DNA of 7,149 nt from an uncultured Eubacteriales bacterium (GTDB taxonomy: Bacteria > Bacillota > Clostridia > Oscillospirales > CAG-272): contig CAKSPL010000067.1 in the NCBI GenBank assembly GCA_934481325.1, positions 1 to 7,149 of the forward strand, in the 5' to 3' direction. This document shows positions 1 through 6,557 of this stretch, piece after piece (position 1 is the stretch's first letter; every line of letters starts with the position of its first letter). Under the pieces are notes generated by a model. The model was not told the origin of the DNA. It saw only the letters and a program-made list of their open reading frames with translations, and made no database searches. A program made the position numbers and the translations under genes.

Positions 1-1175
1 CCGTCGGGTATTTCCCCCGCATCCCCCGGCTCCCCGGGGGCGTCCGGTTCTTCCGGCTCCGGCGGATCGGGGAGCTTTTCGTATACCGCCGTCAGGGTAA
101 CGTCCCCCACGGGGAGCGCGTCACCGGGACTGTATTGCGCCTCCCCCGCTGACCAGAAAAGAAACCGGAAACCGTCCTTTTCCGGTACCGTATCGGGGGT
201 AAATGCCGTTCCTGTGGAGAAATACTCGCCCGCCGCCACGGCACTTCCGCCGTCTGTTTCAAAGCGCACGGTGTATACAAAGGGGGAGGTAAATTCCGCG
301 TATTGCAGGGAGAACCACACGGTTTTGCCCGAATATACGGTTTTTCCCCAGCCGTTTTTGATTTCGGTCACCTTGAAAAGCGCACCGCGCGTGACCTGCC
401 CGAGGTTTTTGTACGAGGTTCCCGCCCCTGCGCGCAGATTCAGCGTGGCGTTGGTCACGGTATACCAACCGGGCTTTGTTCCGTTTGGCACCGAAAGGTC
501 GGAAATCAGCCGTTCGCCGCTGTAATCCGGCAGTCCGTAGCCCGCAATGTAGCCGTCGCCCAGCGCGTAATCGTGCAGGCTGACCGCGTCCGAGGAGTTG
601 CCCTCCACCGTGTAAACTCTGCCGTTTTTCACATACCGTACCAGCCCGATATGGTCGGATACGCGGCTGACCCCGGAGGAGTGAAAAAAGATCAGATCGC
701 CCGTTTTCGGCGTGTAGCCGGAGGATCTTTTTCGATAGCGTCCCAGAGCGGTGAGCCGCTCCACCCAGAGCGAACAGCTGGCAAACACGCCGCCTGCCGC
801 GTGATGGGACCCAGAGGTTTCCAGGCACCAGGAAACAAACGCGGCGCACCAGGCGTAAGAATATGTATTGCCGACCTTGCCGTATGCCAGATTATACTCG
901 GTGTAATTGCCGTGCCCGCGTGCATTCCTGCCGTGAACCTCGGCGGTGCCGTTCCCCTCGTGATACCCAAGCTGGGACATTGCCGCCGCCACGGTGTCCA
1001 ATGCCGCGTCCCCCGTGGTGGGCAGTGCCGCCAGCCGTTCGTAAAACACGGAGGAACGGTAAACGGCGGAGGGTGCCGTGCCAGGGGTCAGTGCCACGGC
1101 AGGCAGAACCAGAGCATACAGTGCCGCCGCGGCACAGACCAGTACCGCGGTGAGAAATGAAAAAACGCGTTTCAT
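1..1175 (-). CDS. Secreted CHAP-domain cell-wall hydrolase with SH3b domain and InlB-type repeat (3' end outside window)
   Basis: The minus-strand frame is open from ATG 1175-1173 to the window edge (391 codons seen, no stop), so the C-terminus is missing. AAGGAGGT (1181-1188) sits 5 nt before the ATG. Residues 1-29 form a signal peptide: MKR, then a hydrophobic stretch ending near PAVA. Residues 55-215 are a CHAP amidase/endopeptidase domain. C110 in AWCAAFVSWC is the likely nucleophile, H175 in SDHIGLV the general base, and E191/N193 in VEGNSS the third polar position. Residues 236-295 resemble a bacterial SH3 domain (ATLNLRAGAGTSYKNLGQV). Residues 301-366 match the Listeria-Bacteroides (InlB B) repeat, with FETDGG and GFRFLFWS near its ends. 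From 368 a Pro/Glu/Gly-rich linker follows. By family it should cut peptidoglycan outside the membrane, with SH3b and the InlB repeat for wall or surface binding. The domain calls are firm. The exact bond cleaved, and whether the role is remodelling or attack on other cells, are not visible. Confidence 0.9.
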   Translation of the reverse strand, partial: MKRVFSFLTAVLVCAAAALYALVLPAVALTPGTAPSAVYRSSVFYERLAALPTTGDAALDTVAAAMSQLGYHEGNGTAEVHGRNARGHGNYTEYNLAYGKVGNTYSYAWCAAFVSWCLETSGSHHAAGGVFASCSLWVERLTALGRYRKRSSGYTPKTGDLIFFHSSGVSRVSDHIGLVRYVKNGRVYTVEGNSSDAVSLHDYALGDGYIAGYGLPDYSGERLISDLSVPNGTKPGWYTVTNATLNLRAGAGTSYKNLGQVTRGALFKVTEIKNGWGKTVYSGKTVWFSLQYAEFTSPFVYTVRFETDGGSAVAAGEYFSTGTAFTPDTVPEKDGFRFLFWSAGEAQYSPGDALPVGDVTLTAVYEKLPDPPEPEEPDAPGEPGDAGEIPD

Positions 1176-1203
1176 CGCGCACCTCCTTCCTGTCTTTGCC
1201 TCC

Positions 1204-1232
1204 ATTTTACCACGCGGGGCGCGTACTTTCTA
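1204..1232 (-). promoter_or_regulatory. Probable sigma-A promoter of the CHAP hydrolase gene
   Basis: On the minus strand, TAGAAA (1232-1227) and TAAAAT (1209-1204) are separated by 17 bp, and TGG directly precedes the -10 box, giving an extended -10. The predicted start is near 1197, which leaves a leader of about 20 nt carrying the AAGGAGGT site. The -35 box matches the consensus at only four of six positions, so the call relies on the extended -10. Confidence 0.55.
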
Positions 1233-1284
1233 CAGGTAAATATCGGAAAAGGGGTGGGAACGGGGTGATTTTTGCACCACGCGG

Positions 1285-1313
1285 TTGACATTGTGCGGGT
1301 TTTGGTATACAAT
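1285..1313 (+). promoter_or_regulatory. Sigma-A promoter of the araB-led gene run
   Basis: TTGACA (1285-1290, perfect -35) is followed after 17 bp by TACAAT (1308-1313, one mismatch to TATAAT). The predicted start is near 1320, giving a leader of about 33 nt before the ATG at 1353. No AraR-like palindrome was seen nearby. The word ACCACGCGG ends at 1284, directly against the -35 box, and also occurs over the opposing promoter. Confidence 0.8.
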
Positions 1314-1352
1314 AGAAGAAAGAATTTTCTCTCTGGGAAACGGGGTGGACGA

Positions 1353-3017
1353 ATGAAAAAATATACGATCGGCGTGGATTTCGGCACGCTTTCGGCACGC
1401 GCGGTATTGGTTGAGGTTGCCACCGGGCGGCAGGTGGCGGATGCCGTGGCGGAATACGCCCACGGCGTGATGGACACACACCTTGCGGACGGCACCCCGC
1501 TCCCCCCGCAGTTTGCCCTGCAGGACCCCGCCGACTATCTGTCGGCATTGGACAGCGTACTGCACGGGGTGTTTGCGCGCTCCGGGGCTTCCCCTGCGGA
1601 AGTGGCGGGGCTGGGGGTGGACTTTACCTGTTGCACGCTCCTGCCGGTGCAGGCGGACGGCACCCCGCTTTCCTTCCTGCCGCAATACCGGAGCGAACCG
1701 CACGCGTACGTCAAGCTGTGGAAGCATCACGCGGCACAGCCGTATGCCGACAAAATAAACGAATTAGCCCGGGAACGGGGCGAGAAATGGCTTTCCCGGT
1801 ACGGCGGAGCCATCAACTCGGAATGGATGTTCCCCAAAATTTTCGAGGTGCTGGACAACGCCCCGGAAATCTACGAAAAGGCGGCATATTTTATAGAGGC
1901 GGGGGACTGGATTACCTGGATGCTGACCGACCGACAGGTGCGCGGCTATGTGTTTGCCGCGTATAAGGGGATTTATGACGCGGAATCCGGCTATCCGGAC
2001 AAGGACTTTTTCGCGGCGTTGGACCCGCGATTGACCGATGTGGTGCGGGATAAGCTGAACGCGCCGCTTGCCGGGGTCGGTGTGTGCGTGGGAGAGGTGA
2101 CCGCGATGGCGGCGGAGCAGTTCGGGCTTGCGGCGGGGACTCCCGTGGCGGCGGCAATGCCGGACGCACACTGCGCCGCCCCTGCGCTCGGCGTGACGCG
2201 CCCGGGCGACCTTTATGCAATCTTCGGCACTTCTGCCTGCTTTTTTCTGCTTGCCGACCGCGATGCGGCGGTTCCTGGAATCTGCGGCACGGTGAAGGAC
2301 GGCGTCCTGCCCGGGTTTTACGGCTGTGAGGCGGGGCTGTGTTGCCTGGGGGATCACTTTGCCTACGCCGCCGAACGCCTCACCTCCCCCGAATATGAAA
2401 AGGAAGCTACCGGGCAGGGAGTGCCGATGCTGAAACTCCTGCTTTCCAAGGCGGCGGAGTTGGCACCCGGCGAGAGCGGCGTGCTGGCACTGAACTGGTT
2501 CAACGGCAATCGGAATATCCTGATGAATGCCTCACTTTCCGGGCTGTTTGTGGGGCTGACGCTTGCCACAAGGCCGGAGCATCTGATGCGCGCTCTGATG
2601 GAGGCTACCGCCTTCGGCACCCGGATGATTTTTGAAACGATGGAATCCGCAGGGCTTCCCATCCGCCGTGTCACCGCATCGGGCGGGATTGCCCGCAAAG
2701 ACCCTTTCTTTATGCAGCTGTATGCCGATGTACTCGGCAAGGAATTGCGCGTTTCGGGCACGGCGCAGGGGCCTGCACTCGGCACGGCAATTTCCGCCGC
2801 GGTGGCGGCGGGGGTGTATCCCGATTATCCGTCCGCGATGGAAAAAATGTGTCACCTTTCGGATTTGGTATACCGCCCGAATCCGAAAAATACCCCTACA
2901 TATGATGAGTTATATGAAAAATACCGCACCCTGCACGATTATTTCGGCAGGGGCGGAAACACGGTGATGGAGGAGCTGAAAGCCATTGCCGAGCGTGCAA
3001 AGGAGACAAAAAAGTGA
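1353..3017 (+). CDS. araB: L-ribulokinase (AraB), FGGY carbohydrate kinase
   Basis: AraB phosphorylates L-ribulose with ATP to L-ribulose 5-phosphate, the second step of L-arabinose catabolism in the cytoplasm. The protein has 554 residues, usual for AraB. The N-terminal FGGY domain opens with GVDFGTLSARAV (7-18), the AraB form of the ATPase phosphate loop. GLGVDFTCCTLLPV (86-99) and PHAYVKLWKHHAAQ (116-129) are AraB-specific signatures. D271 in PDAHCA is the likely catalytic base, at the start of the C-terminal domain. FGTSACF (291-297), GFYGCEAG (321-328), LNWFNGNRN (380-388) and TASGGIARKDPFF (441-453) complete the nucleotide and sugar sites. ATG 1353 was chosen because GVDFG should lie near the N-terminus and an upstream ATG at 1272 would precede the promoter. 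The ribosome site (GGGGTGG) is weak. araA and araD are not in the window. Two membrane-protein genes follow, the first overlapping the stop codon. Confidence 0.96.
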   Translation: MKKYTIGVDFGTLSARAVLVEVATGRQVADAVAEYAHGVMDTHLADGTPLPPQFALQDPADYLSALDSVLHGVFARSGASPAEVAGLGVDFTCCTLLPVQADGTPLSFLPQYRSEPHAYVKLWKHHAAQPYADKINELARERGEKWLSRYGGAINSEWMFPKIFEVLDNAPEIYEKAAYFIEAGDWITWMLTDRQVRGYVFAAYKGIYDAESGYPDKDFFAALDPRLTDVVRDKLNAPLAGVGVCVGEVTAMAAEQFGLAAGTPVAAAMPDAHCAAPALGVTRPGDLYAIFGTSACFFLLADRDAAVPGICGTVKDGVLPGFYGCEAGLCCLGDHFAYAAERLTSPEYEKEATGQGVPMLKLLLSKAAELAPGESGVLALNWFNGNRNILMNASLSGLFVGLTLATRPEHLMRALMEATAFGTRMIFETMESAGLPIRRVTASGGIARKDPFFMQLYADVLGKELRVSGTAQGPALGTAISAAVAAGVYPDYPSAMEKMCHLSDLVYRPNPKNTPTYDELYEKYRTLHDYFGRGGNTVMEELKAIAERAKETKK

Positions 3018-3733
3018 GCCGTCCACGGAAAAGCTATGGTTTTTTTCTCGCGGGAAAGATTCTGCGCGGTCTGTTTGCGCTTCTCATCGCCGTCATCTGC
3101 GGTGCGCTGTTCTGGCGGGTGTTTTTCTCCGGCAGGTTGCCCAAGGAAATGCGCCGGGTTGCCCCCAACGCGGTTTTGCACGATACTGCGGCGGCAGGGG
3201 AGCTTTCCGCCTTTACGCAGGAGCAGGGAACCACCACCAGAGGGGAGAAAAACTACGGCTACTTTTCGGTGCCGCGTTTTGTGATTTTTCCGGAGGCGGG
3301 GCAGATTCAGGTGGTGTTTCGCTATAACAACAGCACTCTGCGCGCCACAAAGGAGGATTTCGGGCTGGATGCCGTGCCACCGAAGGGCGAGGAGGTTTAC
3401 AACGTTTCGCTCCTTTTGCTCCGTGACCTTACCCCCGAGGATAAAACCGACAATACCGACGGCAGTGAAACGATAGAAAAACTGCGCATTAAGCCCACCT
3501 CCCACACAGTGTCCACCACGGGGCTGTACACTTATTTTCTCTACACGTTTGACGGGGTAACGCCGGAAAATATTTTAGTGGTATATCTTGATATTTATTA
3601 TCCGGTAAACGGTACGGTGGACTACGAAAAGGAGCCTTACGGCACGCTGCGCCTGTATCACGAGGAAAGCGAGCGCGTGGAGGTTTCTCTTTCCGCCGCC
3701 GAAAAAAAGGCCATTGCCGATTTTGTGCCGTAA
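3014..3733 (+). CDS. Uncharacterised membrane-anchored protein, translationally coupled to araB
   Basis: Family not recognised. The 239-residue product starts at GTG 3014, which overlaps the araB stop in a GTGA junction; AAAGGAG (2999-3005) is 8 nt upstream, so coupling to araB is likely. Residues 1-7 are basic and 16-38 form one hydrophobic helix (LRGLFALLIAVICGALFW). The rest should lie outside the cell as an anchored domain. Residues 80-137 and 168-216 alternate like beta-strands (for example FSVPRFVIFP, IQVVFRYNN, ILVVYLDIYYP), separated by a charged, Asp/Thr-rich loop (138-160). No catalytic motif is evident and there is no lipobox. The next gene, also membrane-bound, starts 24 bases downstream with its own ribosome site, so the two may form a functional pair. 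Whether either has anything to do with sugar metabolism cannot be read from the sequence. Confidence 0.85.
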   Translation: MSRPRKSYGFFLAGKILRGLFALLIAVICGALFWRVFFSGRLPKEMRRVAPNAVLHDTAAAGELSAFTQEQGTTTRGEKNYGYFSVPRFVIFPEAGQIQVVFRYNNSTLRATKEDFGLDAVPPKGEEVYNVSLLLLRDLTPEDKTDNTDGSETIEKLRIKPTSHTVSTTGLYTYFLYTFDGVTPENILVVYLDIYYPVNGTVDYEKEPYGTLRLYHEESERVEVSLSAAEKKAIADFVP

Positions 3734-3757
3734 CCCGGCAGAGAAAGGAGCCAATCT

Positions 3758-4252
3758 ATGTACGAATTTCGCCCGCAAAAGGGCAACAATACCGCGGGGC
3801 GGGTGGTTCTTTGTCTGTTTATTGCCGCAGTGGTGTGCCTGATTGCTTCCGCCGCCGTGCCGAAATATCCGGTATTTTTGCAGGCACTCGGCATCTGTTT
3901 TTTTGTGCCGATTATTCAGATTACGGTGCGTTATCTCCTCTCGCGCTATCTTTACCGTTTGCGCACCACCGAGGACGGGCGCACGGATTTTGAGGTGTAC
4001 CTTTACCGCGGCGGCAGACAAATGCAATTGGTTTGCCGTGTGGGGTTGGACGAAATCACTGCCGCACAGCCGCTGACCGGGGAGAACCGCAAGCCGGGAA
4101 AGAAAATCCGACGCTATCACTACCACCCCGATATGGCACCCGCAAAAGGGTTGGTGCTGTCGGTTTCCAACGGGGACGGGAATTGCGAAATTCTCCTTTC
4201 CCCCGATGAGTACCTCACCTCGGTTTTCACCGCGTGCGGGAAACAGGAATAA
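3758..4252 (+). CDS. Uncharacterised protein with two N-terminal membrane helices and a cytoplasmic C-terminal domain
   Basis: Family not recognised. The 164-residue product starts at ATG 3758, 7 nt after a strong site (GAGAAAGGAG, 3741-3750). Two membrane segments, about residues 14-34 and 38-58, form a hairpin around a short turn (PKYP). The segment after the second helix is basic (R58, R63, R67, R69), so by the positive-inside rule the roughly 95-residue C-terminal part should be cytoplasmic. That part has strand-like stretches (DFEVYLYRG, MQLVCRVGLDEI, GLVLSVSNGDGNCEILLSP), and its alternation of bulky hydrophobic and polar residues suggests a small beta-rich, possibly PH-like, fold; this is a guess. 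The gene is last in the run and ends 10 bases before the terminator hairpin. The single-helix protein directly upstream is a plausible partner. Confidence 0.85.
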   Translation: MYEFRPQKGNNTAGRVVLCLFIAAVVCLIASAAVPKYPVFLQALGICFFVPIIQITVRYLLSRYLYRLRTTEDGRTDFEVYLYRGGRQMQLVCRVGLDEITAAQPLTGENRKPGKKIRRYHYHPDMAPAKGLVLSVSNGDGNCEILLSPDEYLTSVFTACGKQE

Positions 4253-4262
4253 TATCCGTTAT

Positions 4263-4307
4263 AAACAAACAGGGCGGCAATGCAACGCATTGCCGCCCTG
4301 TTTGTTT
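4263..4307. terminator. Bidirectional intrinsic terminator between convergent units
   Basis: A perfect 20-bp inverted repeat (4263-4282 and 4288-4307) encloses the 5-nt loop CAACG. The core is GC-rich (CAGGGCGGCAATG) and the outer 8 bp are AAACAAAC/GTTTGTTT, so the 3' arm ends T-rich on either strand. It starts 10 bases after the plus-strand stop (4252) and ends 4 bases before the minus-strand stop (4312), so it can end both transcripts. Confidence 0.88.
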
Positions 4308-4311
4308 GAAA

Positions 4312-6252
4312 TTATTTTCCTAAAATCATTTTATTTGTTTGTGCAATCAGGTCACTTTGGTGTATTTCTCCAAAAGAAGAGAAGATGGCGTATCTTGATT
4401 CCGCTTTATGTGATCCGCTAAAACGCAGATTGGAATAAGTCGTTTGATACTCGCAAGCGATTAAACCGGCAACGCTCAAGTATCGCCCTCTTCCATAGAT
4501 TTCCGCAGAAGAGGAAAGATTGGTATATTTTCCACCACTTGCGTAACCGATTGCACCACCAACGCAGGTGTCCGAAATGCCCGCATCTGAATTGTATTTA
4601 ATTTTCCCGGATACTGTGCAATATTCCATTGTCGTATCCTTTGCGTAGCCAATGATGCCGCCGACAAGTGCATCTTGCGCTTGATCGTTGCTACTGATAT
4701 CCCATTCCTGATTTCTTTTTTGCGGGTCAAATGTACTCAAATCGGCGATTACATTCAAATTTTTGATTGCCGCGCCATCGGTTGCGGGGAACAGTCCGAA
4801 TGCGTAGGTCATCGGAGAAGTTTTATCGATTTGCAATGTATAGGAAACGGTTTTGCTGTTGCCGTCCAGTGTTCCCTTAAATGCAATGGGAGGAGTGGGA
4901 ACTTCCGCTTTCCAGTTCGCTTTTCCGTAATCGTTCCAGTTTTCCAGAGCAATATCGTTTTCCAGCTTATAGTATTTTTCGGTGCTGTCCATTTTCATCA
5001 TATTCTCAAAATGCTCTCGGCTGGAAATCAGATAAGGGTCTTCTTTGGTGCCGCAACCGCCGTTAAAGTTTTCAAAATCGCCCGTGACGGGGGTTTCGGG
5101 TGCAACATAAAACCGCTCGTATTTTTTCAAAAACACGCTGTTTGCATTGCGTGCTTCGGCTTCAAAATATCCGGCAAGCATCTGTGCGGCTTCGGCATAT
5201 TCCTCGGGGAGCAAATCCCAAATGGCGACCAGCGATTTTTGCGGCAGGTCCACCAGCACGCTTTTTTCCACGTCAAGATTGTTCAGAGAGGCAACCCAAT
5301 CCTTGTAGTTTGCCATAAAATCCGCCTGTGTCAGAGCCGGCAAATTATCCCCGCCGATTGCGTATGCGCTGAAGCTCTCAAAGGTTTCTTCCTTGGAAAG
5401 ACCGAGGTCTACCCCAATGGAAAAACCGGTTTCTGCCTGCGCCCCGGCAAGCTTATCAATGGACGCTTTCAGGTTTCTTTCATAACTCAATGCCAAGTCA
5501 ACATCCCATTTTGTGCCGGTGTTTTTCAGATAATAGTTGCTTTCAATCTTTCCGCCGAAATAGCCTGCCAGCACGGCGTGCGTACCGTATTTGCCGATAA
5601 AAGCTTTTGCGCTCATCTTCTCATCTTTATTTTGGAGCCTTGCCACATCCTCCAAAAACGAGGCGGAAAGCACGTTGGTAAACTGCGAGAGGTTGGTGCG
5701 CTCATCAATTTCTACCAGGTTTGCCGCAAAGAGCTGAGAGGTGGTGAAATAAATTTCGTTTGCGGTGTTTTTATAGCTTGCCGCGGCGGAAAAACCGAAC
5801 TTCGATTCAAAACCGGAACTGAAAAAGCCGAGATCCATTCCCGTGGAAAAGCTCTTTTTGTATTTGGCATTCAGATTGGCATAAAACTCACTCATACTGG
5901 AGCCGGATGCGGAATAAGCATCCACTTTTCCCTGATAGGAGCGACGCCAGTTTAACGCGGTCAGTCCTTCGGGATCGAAAATCTTGGTGTACAAACCGGA
6001 TAACTCCGTGTATTCATCGGTGATGACGTTCACGGTGCGCCCCACACCGTAATAGGTGGAGGTGGATTCACCGGTATATGCCTGCATTTTCTCGGCGGCG
6101 GACAATGCCGTAGTTTCACCCGTTTTGGTAATGGTTTCCTCGGGGGTAGTGTTTCCGCCGCCGTTCCAAAAGCAGCCCATCAGGTTCAGGGGCGCGATAG
6201 CCAGCAGGGCGAACAGCAGGAAAACGGATATGATGCGTTTTGGGGTCTTCAT
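4312..6252 (-). CDS. MACPF (perforin-like) lipoprotein with C-terminal GLUG-type repeats
   Basis: The product has 646 residues. ATG 6252 was chosen because AAGGAGG (6267-6261) is 8 nt upstream and it yields a lipoprotein signal: MKTPKR, a hydrophobic core, then LMGC with C27 as the lipidated residue. A Gly/Thr-rich linker follows to about 50. Residues 65-380 look like a MACPF domain. KYGTHAVLAGYFGGK (221-235) is the family signature, and AIGGDNL (298-304) the downstream conserved Gly pair; between and before them lie Ser/Gly-rich amphipathic stretches of the kind that become membrane-spanning hairpins. Residues 398-500 (GGCGTKEDPYLIS, KLENDIAL, FKGTLDGNSKTVS, FGLFPATDGAAIKNL) and then GLUG-like units starting near 529, 564 and 594 (VGGIIGYA, VGGAIGYA, VAGLIACE) suggest a beta-helix binding domain. 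Relatives include anti-competitor toxins of Bacteroides and mammalian perforin, but pore formation here is inferred. Sampled 60-base lines of the gene are about 42-50% GC, against 55-70% in araB, suggesting transfer. No immunity gene is visible. Confidence 0.88.
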   Translation of the reverse strand: MKTPKRIISVFLLFALLAIAPLNLMGCFWNGGGNTTPEETITKTGETTALSAAEKMQAYTGESTSTYYGVGRTVNVITDEYTELSGLYTKIFDPEGLTALNWRRSYQGKVDAYSASGSSMSEFYANLNAKYKKSFSTGMDLGFFSSGFESKFGFSAAASYKNTANEIYFTTSQLFAANLVEIDERTNLSQFTNVLSASFLEDVARLQNKDEKMSAKAFIGKYGTHAVLAGYFGGKIESNYYLKNTGTKWDVDLALSYERNLKASIDKLAGAQAETGFSIGVDLGLSKEETFESFSAYAIGGDNLPALTQADFMANYKDWVASLNNLDVEKSVLVDLPQKSLVAIWDLLPEEYAEAAQMLAGYFEAEARNANSVFLKKYERFYVAPETPVTGDFENFNGGCGTKEDPYLISSREHFENMMKMDSTEKYYKLENDIALENWNDYGKANWKAEVPTPPIAFKGTLDGNSKTVSYTLQIDKTSPMTYAFGLFPATDGAAIKNLNVIADLSTFDPQKRNQEWDISSNDQAQDALVGGIIGYAKDTTMEYCTVSGKIKYNSDAGISDTCVGGAIGYASGGKYTNLSSSAEIYGRGRYLSVAGLIACEYQTTYSNLRFSGSHKAESRYAIFSSFGEIHQSDLIAQTNKMILGK

Positions 6253-6487
6253 TATTTGTTCCTCCTTCAAAATAAAAAAGTGTGGCTCCAATCGGAGCCA
6301 CACCGAAAAATGCAAACTCCGATTGTTGCCACACAATTGAAGCAAATCAGGACACTCTCCCTATCTGCCACAGAGGAATTTGCATTTTTACCAAATTCTT
6401 TCTGTGGCGTGGCGAAAAAGAGGGGGTGTATCTCTTCCGTTCAAACAAGAAAGTAGTCCTCCGATTTGTTGATTCAATTGTGTGGCA
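6253..6487 (-). promoter_or_regulatory. Structured 5' leader with mutually exclusive pairings: candidate riboswitch or attenuator
   Basis: Elements in RNA order on the minus strand: (a) long-range helix P1, 15 bp perfect, 6487-6473 with 6341-6327, extended after a bulge by 6 bp (6468-6463 with 6348-6343); (b) a small hairpin, AAGAG/CUCUU (6436-6432 with 6422-6418); (c) hairpin P3, GCCACAGA (6408-6401) with UCUGUGGC (6374-6367), continued by GAAUUU/AAAUUC; (d) an antiterminator, UGUGGCAACAAUCGGAG (6333-6317) pairing with 6297-6281 at 15 of 17 positions; (e) the terminator hairpin at 6303-6280 with U6. P1 and (d) share 6327-6333, and (d) and (e) share 6281-6297, so each excludes the next. P1 formed would allow termination; P1 open would allow read-through into the MACPF gene. 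I found none of the conserved cores I know for cobalamin, TPP, SAM, lysine, FMN or T-box leaders. The ligand or trigger is unknown. Confidence 0.6.
6274..6303 (-). terminator. Intrinsic terminator inside the MACPF leader
   Basis: On the minus strand, GUGUGGCUCC (6303-6294) pairs with GGAGCCACAC (6289-6280) in a perfect 10-bp stem with loop GAUU, followed at once by U6 (6279-6274) and then AUUUU. It lies between the promoter and the ribosome binding site, 6 bases before AAGGAGG. A terminator in this place has no purpose for an upstream gene, because none is visible upstream on this strand, so conditional attenuation is the natural reading. Confidence 0.82.
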
Positions 6488-6492
6488 CATTC

Positions 6493-6539
6493 AGTATATA
6501 TCATTTATGAAATAACGTCAATCCTTTTTTGAATTTTTT
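6493..6539 (-). promoter_or_regulatory. Sigma-A promoter with A-tract UP element for the MACPF lipoprotein gene
   Basis: On the minus strand, TTGACG (6521-6516) and TATACT (6498-6493) are separated by exactly 17 bp; each box has one mismatch to consensus. Two A6 tracts (6539-6534 and 6530-6525), about one helical turn apart, lie just upstream, as in UP elements. The predicted start is at 6488-6485, which coincides with the first bases of the long-range P1 helix of the leader. Confidence 0.8.
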
Positions 6540-6557
6540 ATGTAGCCGCCGCCGGGG

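Noticed and set aside
303..1160. Long plus-strand open frame opposite the CHAP hydrolase gene
   Set aside because: It is the shadow of a GC-rich gene; the minus strand carries the ribosome site, signal peptide and CHAP residues.
1272..1352. Extension of the ribulokinase to an upstream in-frame ATG at 1272
   Set aside because: It would begin before the TTGACA/TACAAT promoter and add 27 residues with no place in the AraB family; ATG 1353 puts GVDFG at the expected N-terminal position.
4675..5955. Long plus-strand open frame of 426 codons opposite the MACPF gene
   Set aside because: It is antisense to a gene with clear family motifs, has no ribosome site and its translation shows no recognisable domain.
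6253..6345. Extension of the MACPF protein to an in-frame TTG at 6345
   Set aside because: The extra 31 codons run through the terminator hairpin and U-tract and would bury the signal peptide; AAGGAGG and the lipoprotein signal fix the start at 6252.
6327..6487. MITE-like element of 161 bp with 15-bp terminal inverted repeats
   Set aside because: No target duplication is seen (ATTGT before, CATTC after), one end coincides with the predicted transcription start and the other feeds into the antiterminator; an RNA role fits better, though an ancient insertion cannot be excluded.
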